This document shows, in pieces, positions 53,803 to 64,000 of a stretch of 64,000 bases of DNA; the stretch's first letter is position 1; the number at the start of each line of letters is the position of its first letter. The DNA lies in contig JAFQPG010000004.1 in the NCBI GenBank assembly GCA_017411835.1, forward strand, positions 62,001-126,000, given 5' to 3'. The translations under genes and the position numbers were made by a program. The stretch is from Ruminococcus sp. Its GTDB lineage: Bacteria; Bacillota; Clostridia; Oscillospirales; Acutalibacteraceae. The notes under the pieces are model-generated. The model saw nothing but the letters and a program-made list of their open reading frames with translations. It was not told the origin of the DNA and searched no databases.

Positions 53803-54651
53803 TTATTTACTCACGCTAAATATGCTTGTATAAAGTTGAGTACCATTTTCATTTACAAAATAGTACCTGTACTTTCCCGGTTTTAGCAGCAGGCCTGAAT
53901 TCTCCATATTGTAGCTGAGATATACATCCCGATCGGACTGATCTTGCGGTGTGTAATATATTTCAATATCGGCTTCAAATTTTGGCACATACAAATTACC
54001 CGACCAAGTAGGTGAGCCTGTTCTATATTCATAAATTGAACAGTAAACGTTGCCACTACCGGTAAGGCATGAATCTTTTGTAAAACCTTCGAGTACTATA
54101 CCCGACAAGTTACCATAGTCGCCTTCTGCTCCCGGTGCGTCTGTTTCACCCTCCGGTCCATCGGGTAATACAGAGCCGTTTGGATTTGAAGGCTGTCCAG
54201 ACGGATCTTCAATTGGTTCTGACTGAGGTTTTTTTGTTGGTGTAACTTTTTCTGTTTGAGCTTGTGTTGGAGAATCTGTGCTTTTTTCTGTGCTCTCTGT
54301 AAGCAAATTTGTTTTGCTTTCCCGTGTTGGAGTTTGTGTTTCAATTTTTTCTGTAGCATCAGTATTGTTTTCAGCCTCTGTTTTTGTAGTCTCATCATAC
54401 TGACTGCTGTTTGTTTGCTCGGTTGGGTTGTTCGAAGCTATCGGTAGTATGTCATTGCTGTTTTTAAAGAAAAGGGGAGATAAACAAACAACGCATACTA
54501 CAAGCAAGATAGCAACGGCAGAAATAACTCTGCGAAAGTTTATAAAAACTACGGGGGATTTTTCTTTTATTTTTGGAACATCAAGAGCAGAGTCTACCCA
54601 GCTTTGTGGAATGTCAAGATTTTTTAATTTATCAAAGTTAAATTCACTCAT
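53803..54651 (-). CDS. Membrane anti-sigma-like protein (first pair)
   Basis: 282 residues. Cytoplasmic N-terminus (MSEFNFDKLKNLDIPQSWVD), one transmembrane helix (about 43-63), Thr/Glu/Pro-rich linker (70-170), and an extracytoplasmic beta domain (about 195-282, VYCSIYEYRTGSPTWSGNLY). The cytoplasmic tail and helix match the paralogue at 55278. ATGA overlap with the sigma gene. Probably holds the sigma factor at the membrane until the external domain senses a signal. The sensed ligand is unknown. Confidence 0.75.
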   Translation of the reverse strand: MSEFNFDKLKNLDIPQSWVDSALDVPKIKEKSPVVFINFRRVISAVAILLVVCVVCLSPLFFKNSNDILPIASNNPTEQTNSSQYDETTKTEAENNTDATEKIETQTPTRESKTNLLTESTEKSTDSPTQAQTEKVTPTKKPQSEPIEDPSGQPSNPNGSVLPDGPEGETDAPGAEGDYGNLSGIVLEGFTKDSCLTGSGNVYCSIYEYRTGSPTWSGNLYVPKFEADIEIYYTPQDQSDRDVYLSYNMENSGLLLKPGKYRYYFVNENGTQLYTSIFSVSK

Positions 54652-55133
54652 TCTCCATCACCTCCATAAAGCTTTTTAAGTTTTTCTTTTCCGCGACGCA
54701 GTAAAGTTTTAATCGTGTTTGGAGATTTGTCTAAAATCTGAGCAATCTCATTGATTTTGTAATCTTCAGCGTAGTGAAGATAGAGCACCTCGCGGTATTT
54801 TTTCTCAAGGTTTAGCAACGCCCACGACATATCGCATTTTCCCTGCGGAAAATCTACTGCACCATCGCTTACTTTATCTAACTCTGCGTGGTGGCGGTTT
54901 TTTCGTATGTACTTATTGCACTCATTAATCGCAACGCGTATCAACCACGCTTTTAAATGGGCTTCATCGTTGAAATCGGGAGCATTTCGATACAATTTGA
55001 AGAAGGTATTTTGGAAGCAATCTTCTGCATCTGCCCAGTTTTTCAGTCGCATAAGGCATACTGCACCAACAGTATTTTTGTACTTGTTGATAACTTGCTC
55101 GTAGCTAAGTCCAAGAAAAACCGCATCGCCCAT
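54648..55133 (-). CDS. ECF RNA polymerase sigma factor (first pair)
   Basis: 161 residues. Region 2: NWADAEDCFQNTFFKLYRN, HLKAWLIRVAINECNKYIRK. Region 4: REVLYLHYAEDYKINEIAQI and SPNTIKTLLRRGKEKLKKLY. GAAGGGGGTTAATAA precedes ATG. Directs RNA polymerase to its own operon and perhaps other surface genes; operators were not identified. Highly similar to the factor at 56210. Confidence 0.85.
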   Translation of the reverse strand: MGDAVFLGLSYEQVINKYKNTVGAVCLMRLKNWADAEDCFQNTFFKLYRNAPDFNDEAHLKAWLIRVAINECNKYIRKNRHHAELDKVSDGAVDFPQGKCDMSWALLNLEKKYREVLYLHYAEDYKINEIAQILDKSPNTIKTLLRRGKEKLKKLYGGDGE

Positions 55134-55218
55134 TTATTAACCCCCTTCACTAATAAAATCCTTTTACCCATGTAAAAGGTTTCAGCTTATAAAAATATTT
55201 TACTATATTTTTGAAAAT

Positions 55219-55254
55219 AAAAAAGCCTGACGACAAAATTTCGTCAGGCTTTTT
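55219..55254 (-). terminator. Terminator of the second sigma pair
   Basis: AAGCCTGACGA (55223-55233) with TCGTCAGGCTT (55241-55251), flanked by A- and T-runs. Confidence 0.9.
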
Positions 55255-55277
55255 AGGTTTTTCTTAATCTGAGCTGT

Positions 55278-56213
55278 TTAAGGCTCTAGATAATGGTTTA
55301 GACTTCTTGCTACTATCTCACCTTTGCTGTTATAAAAATAGAACGAATATGTGTCCGCCTTTTTTATCAGATTGTGCTGATAAGGATAGTATTTAGCATA
55401 AACACGCGTGTTACTTATAATTGAATAACTAGCAAGATGCTCTGAAGAATACAAATTCGTATCCCCGACAAGTCTGCCGCTTGAATCGACCACCTTACAA
55501 TAAACCTTTTTGTTTGATGTAAGCAAGCTCTCATTAAATCCAACGTGAACATATACGTTGTAATTATTAACCGTAGGTTTTACAGTTGGTGTTGCGGTCG
55601 GTTCTATCGGCTCCCACGGCTCTATTGGTTCCCACGGTTTTTCAGTTGGTTCTATTGGTTCAATCGGATCTGTCGGATTTGAAGGTGTCCAAGGATCTTC
55701 ATCTGTTGGTTCAGACGCCTCGGTAGGATCCGGTTGAGTGCTTGGAGGCTTTGACGGTTTTTGTGTTTCATTAGGCTTGGTCGAATTTGACGGCTTTGAG
55801 TCTGCAGGCTTTTTGGTTGGTTTTTGAGACTCTAAAGCTGTTTCTTCGCTTTTGTCAGTCGGGAAGACCGTTTCAAAAGCTGAAGACTGTGTCGACTGCG
55901 TTTCGTCAGAATTCGAAGTTTCGCCTGCTTTTGTAGGCTCTTTTTCATTTGTAGCGTCTAGGGTACCATTAAGACTTGCTGTGCTTTCGGTGTTTGCCAC
56001 CGGCGGTACTGCATCATCATTCATCATAAAGAACAAAAATACAGACAGCGATACTACGAGCACAAAGCTAGCTACAGCAGCAAGAATTTTGTTAAATTTA
56101 AATAAAACTACAGGAGGGTTGCTTTTTTCGGTGCTTGGAATGCTAAGTACGGAGTCGAGCCATTCCTGGGGCACTTCGAATTTTGAGATGCTGTTGAAAT
56201 TCTTTTCACTCAT
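55278..56213 (-). CDS. Membrane anti-sigma-like protein (second pair)
   Basis: 311 residues. MSEKNFNSISKFEVPQEWLD cytoplasmic tail, helix about 45-66, a Thr/Ser/Pro/Glu linker (about 75-205) with PTEKPWEPIEPWEPIEPT, and a C-terminal beta domain (210-311) with YVHVGFNESLLTSNKKVYCK. The linker resembles cell-wall-spanning regions of surface sensors. ATGA overlap with the upstream sigma. It is terminated at 55219 without a dockerin gene. Confidence 0.75.
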   Translation of the reverse strand: MSEKNFNSISKFEVPQEWLDSVLSIPSTEKSNPPVVLFKFNKILAAVASFVLVVSLSVFLFFMMNDDAVPPVANTESTASLNGTLDATNEKEPTKAGETSNSDETQSTQSSAFETVFPTDKSEETALESQKPTKKPADSKPSNSTKPNETQKPSKPPSTQPDPTEASEPTDEDPWTPSNPTDPIEPIEPTEKPWEPIEPWEPIEPTATPTVKPTVNNYNVYVHVGFNESLLTSNKKVYCKVVDSSGRLVGDTNLYSSEHLASYSIISNTRVYAKYYPYQHNLIKKADTYSFYFYNSKGEIVARSLNHYLEP

Positions 56214-56698
56214 ACGTCATCACCTCCGTAAATGCTCTTTAACTTTTCTATTCCTCTTTTGAGCAGAGTTCTGACAGTATTAGGATTTTTGCCTATAATC
56301 TTTGCAATTTCATTTGAATTATATTGTTCACAATATTTTAAGTAAACAACATCTCTGTATTTTGGGTCGAGTTTTACAAGTGCCCACGAAATATCGCTTT
56401 CGTCATCGGTAGGGAAATTAATGGCGTTATTTTCTACCTGTGAAAGAGGGACGGTACGATTATATGTACGACGACAGTTATTGCATTCGTTGATTGCAAC
56501 CCTGATAAGCCACGCTTTTAGATGATTTTCGTCATTGAAGTCGGGGGACTTTTGATATAGCTTTAAAAACGTGTTTTGGAAGCAATCTTGCGCGTCTGCG
56601 TGGTTTTGAATGTGCATAACACAGACTGATGCAATAGTCTGAAAGTACTTTTGCACTACTTGTTCAAACTCAAGCCCTGCATAAAGAACATCCGCCAT
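56210..56698 (-). CDS. ECF RNA polymerase sigma factor (second pair)
   Basis: 162 residues. Region 2: NHADAQDCFQNTFLKLYQKS, HLKAWLIRVAINECNNCRR. Region 4: RDVVYLKYCEQYNSNEIAKI and NPNTVRTLLKRGIEKLKSIY. Same layout as at 54648; the pairs are a local duplication. GAAGGGGGGATTAT precedes ATG. Without experiments, the target promoters are unknown; autoregulation is likely. Confidence 0.85.
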   Translation of the reverse strand: MADVLYAGLEFEQVVQKYFQTIASVCVMHIQNHADAQDCFQNTFLKLYQKSPDFNDENHLKAWLIRVAINECNNCRRTYNRTVPLSQVENNAINFPTDDESDISWALVKLDPKYRDVVYLKYCEQYNSNEIAKIIGKNPNTVRTLLKRGIEKLKSIYGGDDV

Positions 56699-56763
56699 AT
56701 AATCCCCCCTTCATATATAAAACACATAAGTTGCACAAAGTGTTTCATTTTTTTTAAATTTTA

Positions 56764-56800
56764 TCAAAAAAAGCCACAGCTATAAAAACTATGGCTTTTA
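56764..56800 (-). terminator. Terminator of ATP-grasp gene
   Basis: On the minus strand AGCCATAG pairs with CTGTGGCT (one G-U), followed by TTTTTTTG. Confidence 0.75.
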
Positions 56801-56808
56801 TTATGTAA

Positions 56809-57840
56809 TTATTTAATTTTTCTGTATGGTGTAATTTTCTGTTTGAAAAGGTCTTCAAAATAAGGCAGAATACCGAGTCTGTCCGGAGTAAGCTCCGGAA
56901 GCTGCCAGAAATAGTAGTCAGGATAGTCGTTTGCTTCGATGATACCAGGTCCGTTTTCGCCGATGTAGCAGTCCCAACCGACAAATTTAACGTCCGGTGT
57001 ATCAAGCGCTGCTTTAAAACAAAGCTCAACAGCCTCCTTAAACATAGGAATTTCGAAATCCTCGAAAACTACGCCTGTGCGTGGATGCTCGGTGTAGAGC
57101 TGTCTGTGCTCGGTACGACCGGTTTTAATCAGCTTACCTGTTTCTTTATCAACAGGAATATTGATACCGTCAAAACCTAAGTTATCTACAAAGTGACCGC
57201 CGTTACCTGCTTTACACGCAGCGTAAACAAGGTGAGGCACTCCGTCTACTACGATAGTCTGCATTCTTACACAGTTTACAGACTCAGGGTGTAGGGAAGC
57301 CATCTTAGGATGCTGCTTTGCAACCTCTTCGACAACACCGAAGTTCTTTTCCTTGCAGTAATTATAAATAGCTTCAATGCTTTCAAAGTCAGTTTTCTTA
57401 AGCTTTTCAATACCGCGACCTGAATCAAGACCGTCAGGCTTACAGAAAAGATAGTCTTTATCTTCGCAGAATTTTTCAAATTCCGCAAAAGTACCTCTTT
57501 CCATATCAAACCAGTCTCTGCCTAAATATTTTGAGTATCTGCGGTTGAAACGACTCTTGTAGTGGAGCTCATCAGAAACGCTCTGGTCGTTGCATTTCAT
57601 AATGATTTTTTTATTTAAAACACGTGTGACGTAAGTCTTACGCATTTTAGCGTTGATATTATAAAACTGAAAAATATCGTAGTCATTGTAGCCTGCACCG
57701 TAGCGGATAGCACAGTTAAGTATGTCAAAGAAAGTTTTGATTTTACTTTGACCTGACTGCTCTTTTACAGTGTTGAGTACCTTCGAAATCTTTGAAAATC
57801 TAACACCTGAAAGTACTCTTAAAATATAAATTTCGCCCAT
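56809..57840 (-). CDS. Sugar-transfer-associated ATP-grasp protein
   Basis: 343 residues. ATP-grasp features: YLFCKPDGLDSGRGIEKL (glycine-rich ATP loop), FGVVEEVAKQHPKMASLHPE, SVNCVRMQTIVVDG, and GWDCYIGENGPGIIEANDYPD (metal-binding Glu/Asn). Known: PF14397 members lie near polysaccharide genes and probably ligate an amino acid or carboxylate to sugars. Soluble. AGGGGTTTTTAAAA precedes ATG. The neighbour is a lipoprotein gene, not obviously linked. Confidence 0.75.
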   Translation of the reverse strand: MGEIYILRVLSGVRFSKISKVLNTVKEQSGQSKIKTFFDILNCAIRYGAGYNDYDIFQFYNINAKMRKTYVTRVLNKKIIMKCNDQSVSDELHYKSRFNRRYSKYLGRDWFDMERGTFAEFEKFCEDKDYLFCKPDGLDSGRGIEKLKKTDFESIEAIYNYCKEKNFGVVEEVAKQHPKMASLHPESVNCVRMQTIVVDGVPHLVYAACKAGNGGHFVDNLGFDGINIPVDKETGKLIKTGRTEHRQLYTEHPRTGVVFEDFEIPMFKEAVELCFKAALDTPDVKFVGWDCYIGENGPGIIEANDYPDYYFWQLPELTPDRLGILPYFEDLFKQKITPYRKIK

Positions 57841-57881
57841 TTTTAAAAACCCCTTGCTATGTGAAAATTTATTTTTAAAGC

Positions 57882-58610
57882 TTAAGCGTTAACGCTTGAT
57901 GCCTCAAATTTAGAATAATCTGTAAGTTCCCATTCCTCTAGAATTTCATCCTTACACGGAGAAATCATAAACAAAAGCGCCGCGTCTTTTTCGCCCTTTT
58001 CCTTGCTTAAATTCAACATATAGACGCTGTTGTTGTAGAAAAACGCGGTGTCTGTTTTTGCACTGTCAAAAAAGATGTAGTACAGAAACTCTAAGTCGTC
58101 ATCTTCGTACCCGCCTGCGACCATCGCCAAAATAGCTGATGTGAGCATAACGGTGTACTGGTAATCAGCGTCTGAATTTACAAACTCGGTGTAAGCAGTT
58201 CCACAACCTAAATTAAGCACCTTTTCGCTTTCGTTTTCAACCGCTGCTGTGATAGTAAGCGCATCGGTAGCGTAATAGTAGGAGGTGTACTCGATACCAT
58301 TATCGTCGACTAAAGTCTCGCTCATTTTTTTCCAGTTATCCATCTCAAAAAACTGTGTTGTTTCAGTTTCTCCTAAACCCTCACATCTTTCGTTTAACAT
58401 ATCGGTAAATTCTTCAAGCGTAAATATATATCTTGCGCCGAGATTATTCTCACTTTTTTCCCAAGTAACTGATGTAGGTGATGGATAAATGCTTTCGTTT
58501 TCTGTGCTTTCTTGTGTGATGATAGGCTCTTCTTTTTCTGTTTTTTCAGTACACGCTGTAAGTGAAAAAACCATCAGCATAGAAAGAAAAATACAAATGA
58601 TTTTTTTCAT
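57882..58610 (-). CDS. Lipoprotein of unknown function
   Basis: 242 residues from ATG 58610 (AAAGGAA at 7-bp spacing; the ATG two codons earlier is too close). Lipobox LMVFSLTAC at about residue 20, then a Glu/Ser/Thr tether and a mixed alpha/beta domain (YIFTLEEFTDMLNERCEGLG, VLNLGCGTAYTEFVNSDADY). I see no known family. Anchored to the outer face of the membrane. Confidence 0.7.
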   Translation of the reverse strand: MKKIICIFLSMLMVFSLTACTEKTEKEEPIITQESTENESIYPSPTSVTWEKSENNLGARYIFTLEEFTDMLNERCEGLGETETTQFFEMDNWKKMSETLVDDNGIEYTSYYYATDALTITAAVENESEKVLNLGCGTAYTEFVNSDADYQYTVMLTSAILAMVAGGYEDDDLEFLYYIFFDSAKTDTAFFYNNSVYMLNLSKEKGEKDAALLFMISPCKDEILEEWELTDYSKFEASSVNA

Positions 58611-58652
58611 AAACATTTCCTTTATTAAGGGGCGAATAATCGCCCCTAAAGT

Positions 58653-61193
58653 TTATTCTTCTGTATTAGCCTCTGCTTCTTGTGTTTCCTGCACATCTGC
58701 TTCATCATTTTCTTCGTCCTCGTGAGGAACAGATGCTACAGTCACAACCTCGTTATCATCTTTAATTTTCATAACTGTTACACCCTTTGATGGTCTTGCA
58801 CACTGACGGATAGTATCAGCCTTGATGCGTATAATAACACCGTTTGCTGAAATGATGATAACATCGTCGTCCTTGGAAACAACACTAAGTGCCGCAACCT
58901 CGCCGTATTTATCAATATGGTAGTTAGTAAGACCCTTACCGCCTCTTGACTGTGTACGATAATCAGTAGGTAATGATAGTCTGCCGTAGCCTGTAGTAGA
59001 AACTGTCAGCACATAGCCATCCTCGTCGATTACACTCATGCCGATTACATAGTCATTTTCTTTGAGCTTAAGCGCCTTAACACCGCGAGCCTGTCTACCC
59101 ATCGGACGAACATCGTTTTCATTAAAGCGGATAGCCATACCAAGTCTTGTTGCAATGATAACGTCGTTGTCGCCGTTAGTCATCTTAACCCAAGCAAGCT
59201 CGTCGCCCTCGTTTAAGTCAAGAGCAATCAGACCACCCTTTCGAGCTGTATTATACGCGTTTAATTCAATACGCTTGATAATACCCTGTCTTGTTACCAT
59301 AATGAGGTACTTGTCTTCGTCAAACTCAGGCACTCTTATCATAGAAGTAACCTTTTCGTCAGTTGAGATAGGCAGTAAGTTTGCAATATTCATACCCTTT
59401 GACTGACGGGAAGACTCAGGAATTTCATAACATTTAAGGCGATAAACTCTGCCCTTATCTGTAAAGAACAAAATAAAGTCGTGAGAGTTAGAAATAAACA
59501 TCTCGGTTGCTGTATCTTCTTCTTTTCTGCTCATACCCGATACACCTCTACCGCCACGGCGCTGGAGTTTATAGGTATCTTCAGCAAGGCGCTTGATGTA
59601 ACCGAATTTTGTCATAGTAACTACGCAGTCTTCCTTTGGAATAAGGTCTTCGATATCAACCTCACCGCTGATAGCACAGATTTCTGTTCTACGTGGGTCA
59701 GCGTATTTATTTCTTACTGCAATAGCTTCTTCTTTAACTAATTCAAGCTTTCTTGTTTCACTTGCTAAAATATCGTTATACTCAGCAATTTTAGCAGCTA
59801 AGGCTGCAATTTCGTCCTCTATTTTTGAACGCTCCATATTAGTGAGCTGGCCAAGACGCATCTGCACAATAGCCTGTGCCTGAATATCATCAAGGTTAAA
59901 TCTTTCAATAAGTCCGAGTTTAGCTGTTGCTTGGTCTTTAGATTTACGAATAATCGCGATAACCTCGTCAATATTGTCAATAGCAATTTTTAAGCCCTCT
60001 AAAATATGAGCACGCTCTTTTGCTTTTCTCAAATCGTAGATAGTACGGCGTGTAATAACATCAACCTGATGATCAATGTAATGCTGAAGCATCTCTTTAA
60101 GTGTAAGAATTTTTGGCTCGCCGTTTACAATAGCGAGCATAATGCAACCAAAGGTTGACTGAAGCTGTGTAAGCATAAACAGCTGATTGAGTACAACCTG
60201 AGGAGAAGCCTCACGCTTGATATCAATTTCGATATGCATACCATTTCTGTCGGAATGGTCTTCGATATTTGAAATACCGTCGATACGCTTGTCTTTTACA
60301 AGCTCTGCGATATTTTCAATAAGTCTTGCTTTATTAACAACGTAAGGAAGCTCGGTAACGATAATTTTAAATCTGCCGTTTTTAGCTTCGATGATTTCGG
60401 TTTTAGCTCTTACGATAATCTTGCCACGACCTGTTGCATAAGCGGCACGAATACCTGAACGGCCCATAATGATACCGCCTGTAGGAAAATCAGGACCAGG
60501 CATACATTCCATAATGTCTGCAACCTCTGCATCAGGGTTGTCGATAAGCATACACATCGCGTCAACTGCTTCACCTAGGTTGTGTGGTGGGATATTAGTA
60601 GCCATACCAACAGCAATACCTGACGAGCCATTTACAAGCAGGTTAGGAAATCTACTTGGTAAAACGGTAGGCTCTTTTAGACGGTCATCAAAGTTAGGCA
60701 TAAAATCGACAGTTTCCTTGTCGATATCAGTAACCATTTCGAGTGAAATTTTTGAGAGCTTTGACTCGGTGTAACGGTATGCAGCAGGTGGGTCACCATC
60801 GACAGAACCGAAGTTACCATGACCGTCAACAAGCATATATCTCATTGAGAAGTCCTGTGCAAGTCGTACCATAGCATCGTAAACGGAGGAGTCGCCGTGT
60901 GGGTGATATTTACCGAGCACGTTACCGACAGTATCCGCACACTTACGATAAGGCTTGTTCGGTTCAAGACCGTTTTCGAACATAGTGTAAAGAATACGAC
61001 GATGAACAGGCTTTAAGCCGTCTCTTACATCAGGCAGAGCACGTGACACGATAACGCTCATTGAGTAATCAAGGAATGATTTTCTCATTTCGCGATTAAT
61101 GTCAACATCAATTACCTTACCGCCTGTTGTGTTTTCGTTTTCAATATTCTCGTTTATATTATTTAAATTCTTCTCGTTATCCAAATTTTGCAC
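58653..61193 (-). CDS. gyrA: DNA gyrase subunit A
   Basis: 846 residues. Winged-helix/tower core (about 40-500): [40 protein letters not shown], catalytic Tyr in [11 protein letters not shown]-terminal beta-pinwheel with repeated GRxxRLK blades ([14 protein letters not shown] box [11 protein letters not shown]). The quinolone pocket has Ser and Asp at the usual sensitive positions (GDSSVYD). The acidic C-terminal tail is 25 residues. Follows gyrB by 53 bp; AGAAGGTGCAAA precedes ATG. Confidence 0.95.
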   Translation of the reverse strand: MQNLDNEKNLNNINENIENENTTGGKVIDVDINREMRKSFLDYSMSVIVSRALPDVRDGLKPVHRRILYTMFENGLEPNKPYRKCADTVGNVLGKYHPHGDSSVYDAMVRLAQDFSMRYMLVDGHGNFGSVDGDPPAAYRYTESKLSKISLEMVTDIDKETVDFMPNFDDRLKEPTVLPSRFPNLLVNGSSGIAVGMATNIPPHNLGEAVDAMCMLIDNPDAEVADIMECMPGPDFPTGGIIMGRSGIRAAYATGRGKIIVRAKTEIIEAKNGRFKIIVTELPYVVNKARLIENIAELVKDKRIDGISNIEDHSDRNGMHIEIDIKREASPQVVLNQLFMLTQLQSTFGCIMLAIVNGEPKILTLKEMLQHYIDHQVDVITRRTIYDLRKAKERAHILEGLKIAIDNIDEVIAIIRKSKDQATAKLGLIERFNLDDIQAQAIVQMRLGQLTNMERSKIEDEIAALAAKIAEYNDILASETRKLELVKEEAIAVRNKYADPRRTEICAISGEVDIEDLIPKEDCVVTMTKFGYIKRLAEDTYKLQRRGGRGVSGMSRKEEDTATEMFISNSHDFILFFTDKGRVYRLKCYEIPESSRQSKGMNIANLLPISTDEKVTSMIRVPEFDEDKYLIMVTRQGIIKRIELNAYNTARKGGLIALDLNEGDELAWVKMTNGDNDVIIATRLGMAIRFNENDVRPMGRQARGVKALKLKENDYVIGMSVIDEDGYVLTVSTTGYGRLSLPTDYRTQSRGGKGLTNYHIDKYGEVAALSVVSKDDDVIIISANGVIIRIKADTIRQCARPSKGVTVMKIKDDNEVVTVASVPHEDEENDEADVQETQEAEANTEE

Positions 61194-61246
61194 CTTCTAT
61201 CAATCTTATCGTTTTTTATCCAATGGTAAAAAATTAATATCCGATA

Positions 61247-63235
<1,989 letters not shown>

Positions 63236-63263
63236 CTATTCAAAAACCAAAAATTTACCCTGT

Positions 63264-63935
63264 TTATTCAAAAACCGACAAATCGTAAGGACGGGAAGAA
63301 TCAGAGTATCCATCGCTACCATCGTCGTCACTATTTTCTTTATTTGTCGCAATATCTTTTATATTTTCAACAGGCATCGTATCGCCTAAATCTTTATTGC
63401 TTGATATGTTTTCAAATTTTGAAAAGCTTTTTGTATCTCCGCTTTCATCATCACTAGCGATTTTTCGGTCTTCCTTTATAGCGTTAAATACATCAGCATT
63501 AATAACCGGCTTATCATCATCGGTAAGCACAACGTCATCTACGAATGTAGGTATAACCTTTGAACTTCCTGCCATTGTCGGATCAGGGTCAACAATCGGA
63601 CTTTCAATTATACCTGTATCATAAAGCACATCCATATGTTTTTTTCGTGGTTTAAGCACGACAAAAAACGGGGTAAAAATATAAAAACCGACAAATGGTA
63701 AAGCTACTAAAAGCATAAACCATAAACTTGTCTTTTCAGTAAAAAATAAAAAGCCCGCTAAAATAAAAAGTGAAATAATAAGCGCAATAAAAAATGGAAT
63801 TAAAAGAGTTTTTTTAATCAGTATATTTGACTCTTTCTTACATTTATTGCAGAAAAATTCACCTCTGCTTCTATTAACAAATGCTTGAAAATAGGTTATT
63901 TGCTTTGAGCAATATGGACATTTTGTAAGTTTCAT
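63264..63935 (-). CDS. Zinc-ribbon membrane protein of unknown function
   Basis: 223 residues. N-terminal zinc ribbon (CPYCSKQ at 6-12 with CNKCKK about 34-39), two hydrophobic helices (about 46-66 and 72-94), then a long acidic, Asp/Ser-rich cytoplasmic tail with DDDGSDGYSDSSRPYDLS. I recognise no family. AAGGATGCAAATCT precedes ATG. Lies 46 bp upstream of gyrB, perhaps the first gene of that transcription unit. Confidence 0.7.
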   Translation of the reverse strand: MKLTKCPYCSKQITYFQAFVNRSRGEFFCNKCKKESNILIKKTLLIPFFIALIISLFILAGFLFFTEKTSLWFMLLVALPFVGFYIFTPFFVVLKPRKKHMDVLYDTGIIESPIVDPDPTMAGSSKVIPTFVDDVVLTDDDKPVINADVFNAIKEDRKIASDDESGDTKSFSKFENISSNKDLGDTMPVENIKDIATNKENSDDDGSDGYSDSSRPYDLSVFE

Positions 63936-64000
63936 AGATTTGCATCCTTTCGTGATAACAATCTTTTTTGCAAGGTTTTTGACGAAAGTTGACAGATATA

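Overview
The window looks like a chromosomal segment of a gut-type anaerobic Firmicute of the Ruminococcaceae/Oscillospiraceae kind. The reasons are A+T-rich DNA with strong GGAGG-type ribosome binding sites, seven secreted proteins ending in type I dockerins, CotH/dockerin proteins, a GGGtGRT/Fe-S scaffold pair, a C_GCAxxG protein, a two-subunit class I fumarase and a Clostridia-like mreBCD-pbp2-minD-mgsA block. The genus assignment is an inference; I could not run a search.

Positions 1 to about 10.1 kb are the integrase end of an integrative mobile element, visibly more A+T-rich than the rest. It carries a partial ORF, a DUF6291 gene, a two-gene HEPN-like plus TIR-domain module (1385-3025, the best candidate for a poorly described defence system), small cargo genes behind a duplicated leader, an ArdC-like antirestriction protein, an XRE repressor facing a divergent early operon with three TGTTGCAT repeats, several small unknown genes, a methyltransferase-like gene with a switch-like leader, and an excisionase and tyrosine recombinase at the end. 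The other end of the element lies outside the window.

From 10.3 to 31.3 kb: the GGGtGRT/Fe-S scaffold pair, a membrane acyltransferase, two tandem CotH-dockerin proteins, a small dockerin protein with a possible cohesin-like fold, an amidohydrolase and transglutaminase-like lipoprotein, a CpXC protein, an LEA-like repeat protein, DUF2752 and TM2 proteins, a YfhO / GT2 / GtrA glycosylation cluster and lepA.

From 31.5 to 42.7 kb: dockerin proteins (CBM-like, leucine-rich repeat, Cys-protease/ricin) interleaved with a C_GCAxxG protein, fumarase subunits, a two-component system, and aspS and hisS. From 42.7 to 52.4 kb lies the cell-shape and division block on the minus strand: mreB, mreC, mreD, PBP2, minD, mgsA, then dut and zapA-U32. 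From 52.5 to 56.7 kb are two paralogous ECF sigma / membrane anti-sigma pairs, one with a dockerin gene in the same operon, suggesting that the cell regulates its surface dockerin proteins through extracytoplasmic sensing. The end holds an ATP-grasp protein, a lipoprotein, gyrA, gyrB and a zinc-ribbon membrane protein.

No tRNA, rRNA, CRISPR array or IS transposase was recognised. Many genes end in clear intrinsic terminators, and operon limits are largely readable from them.
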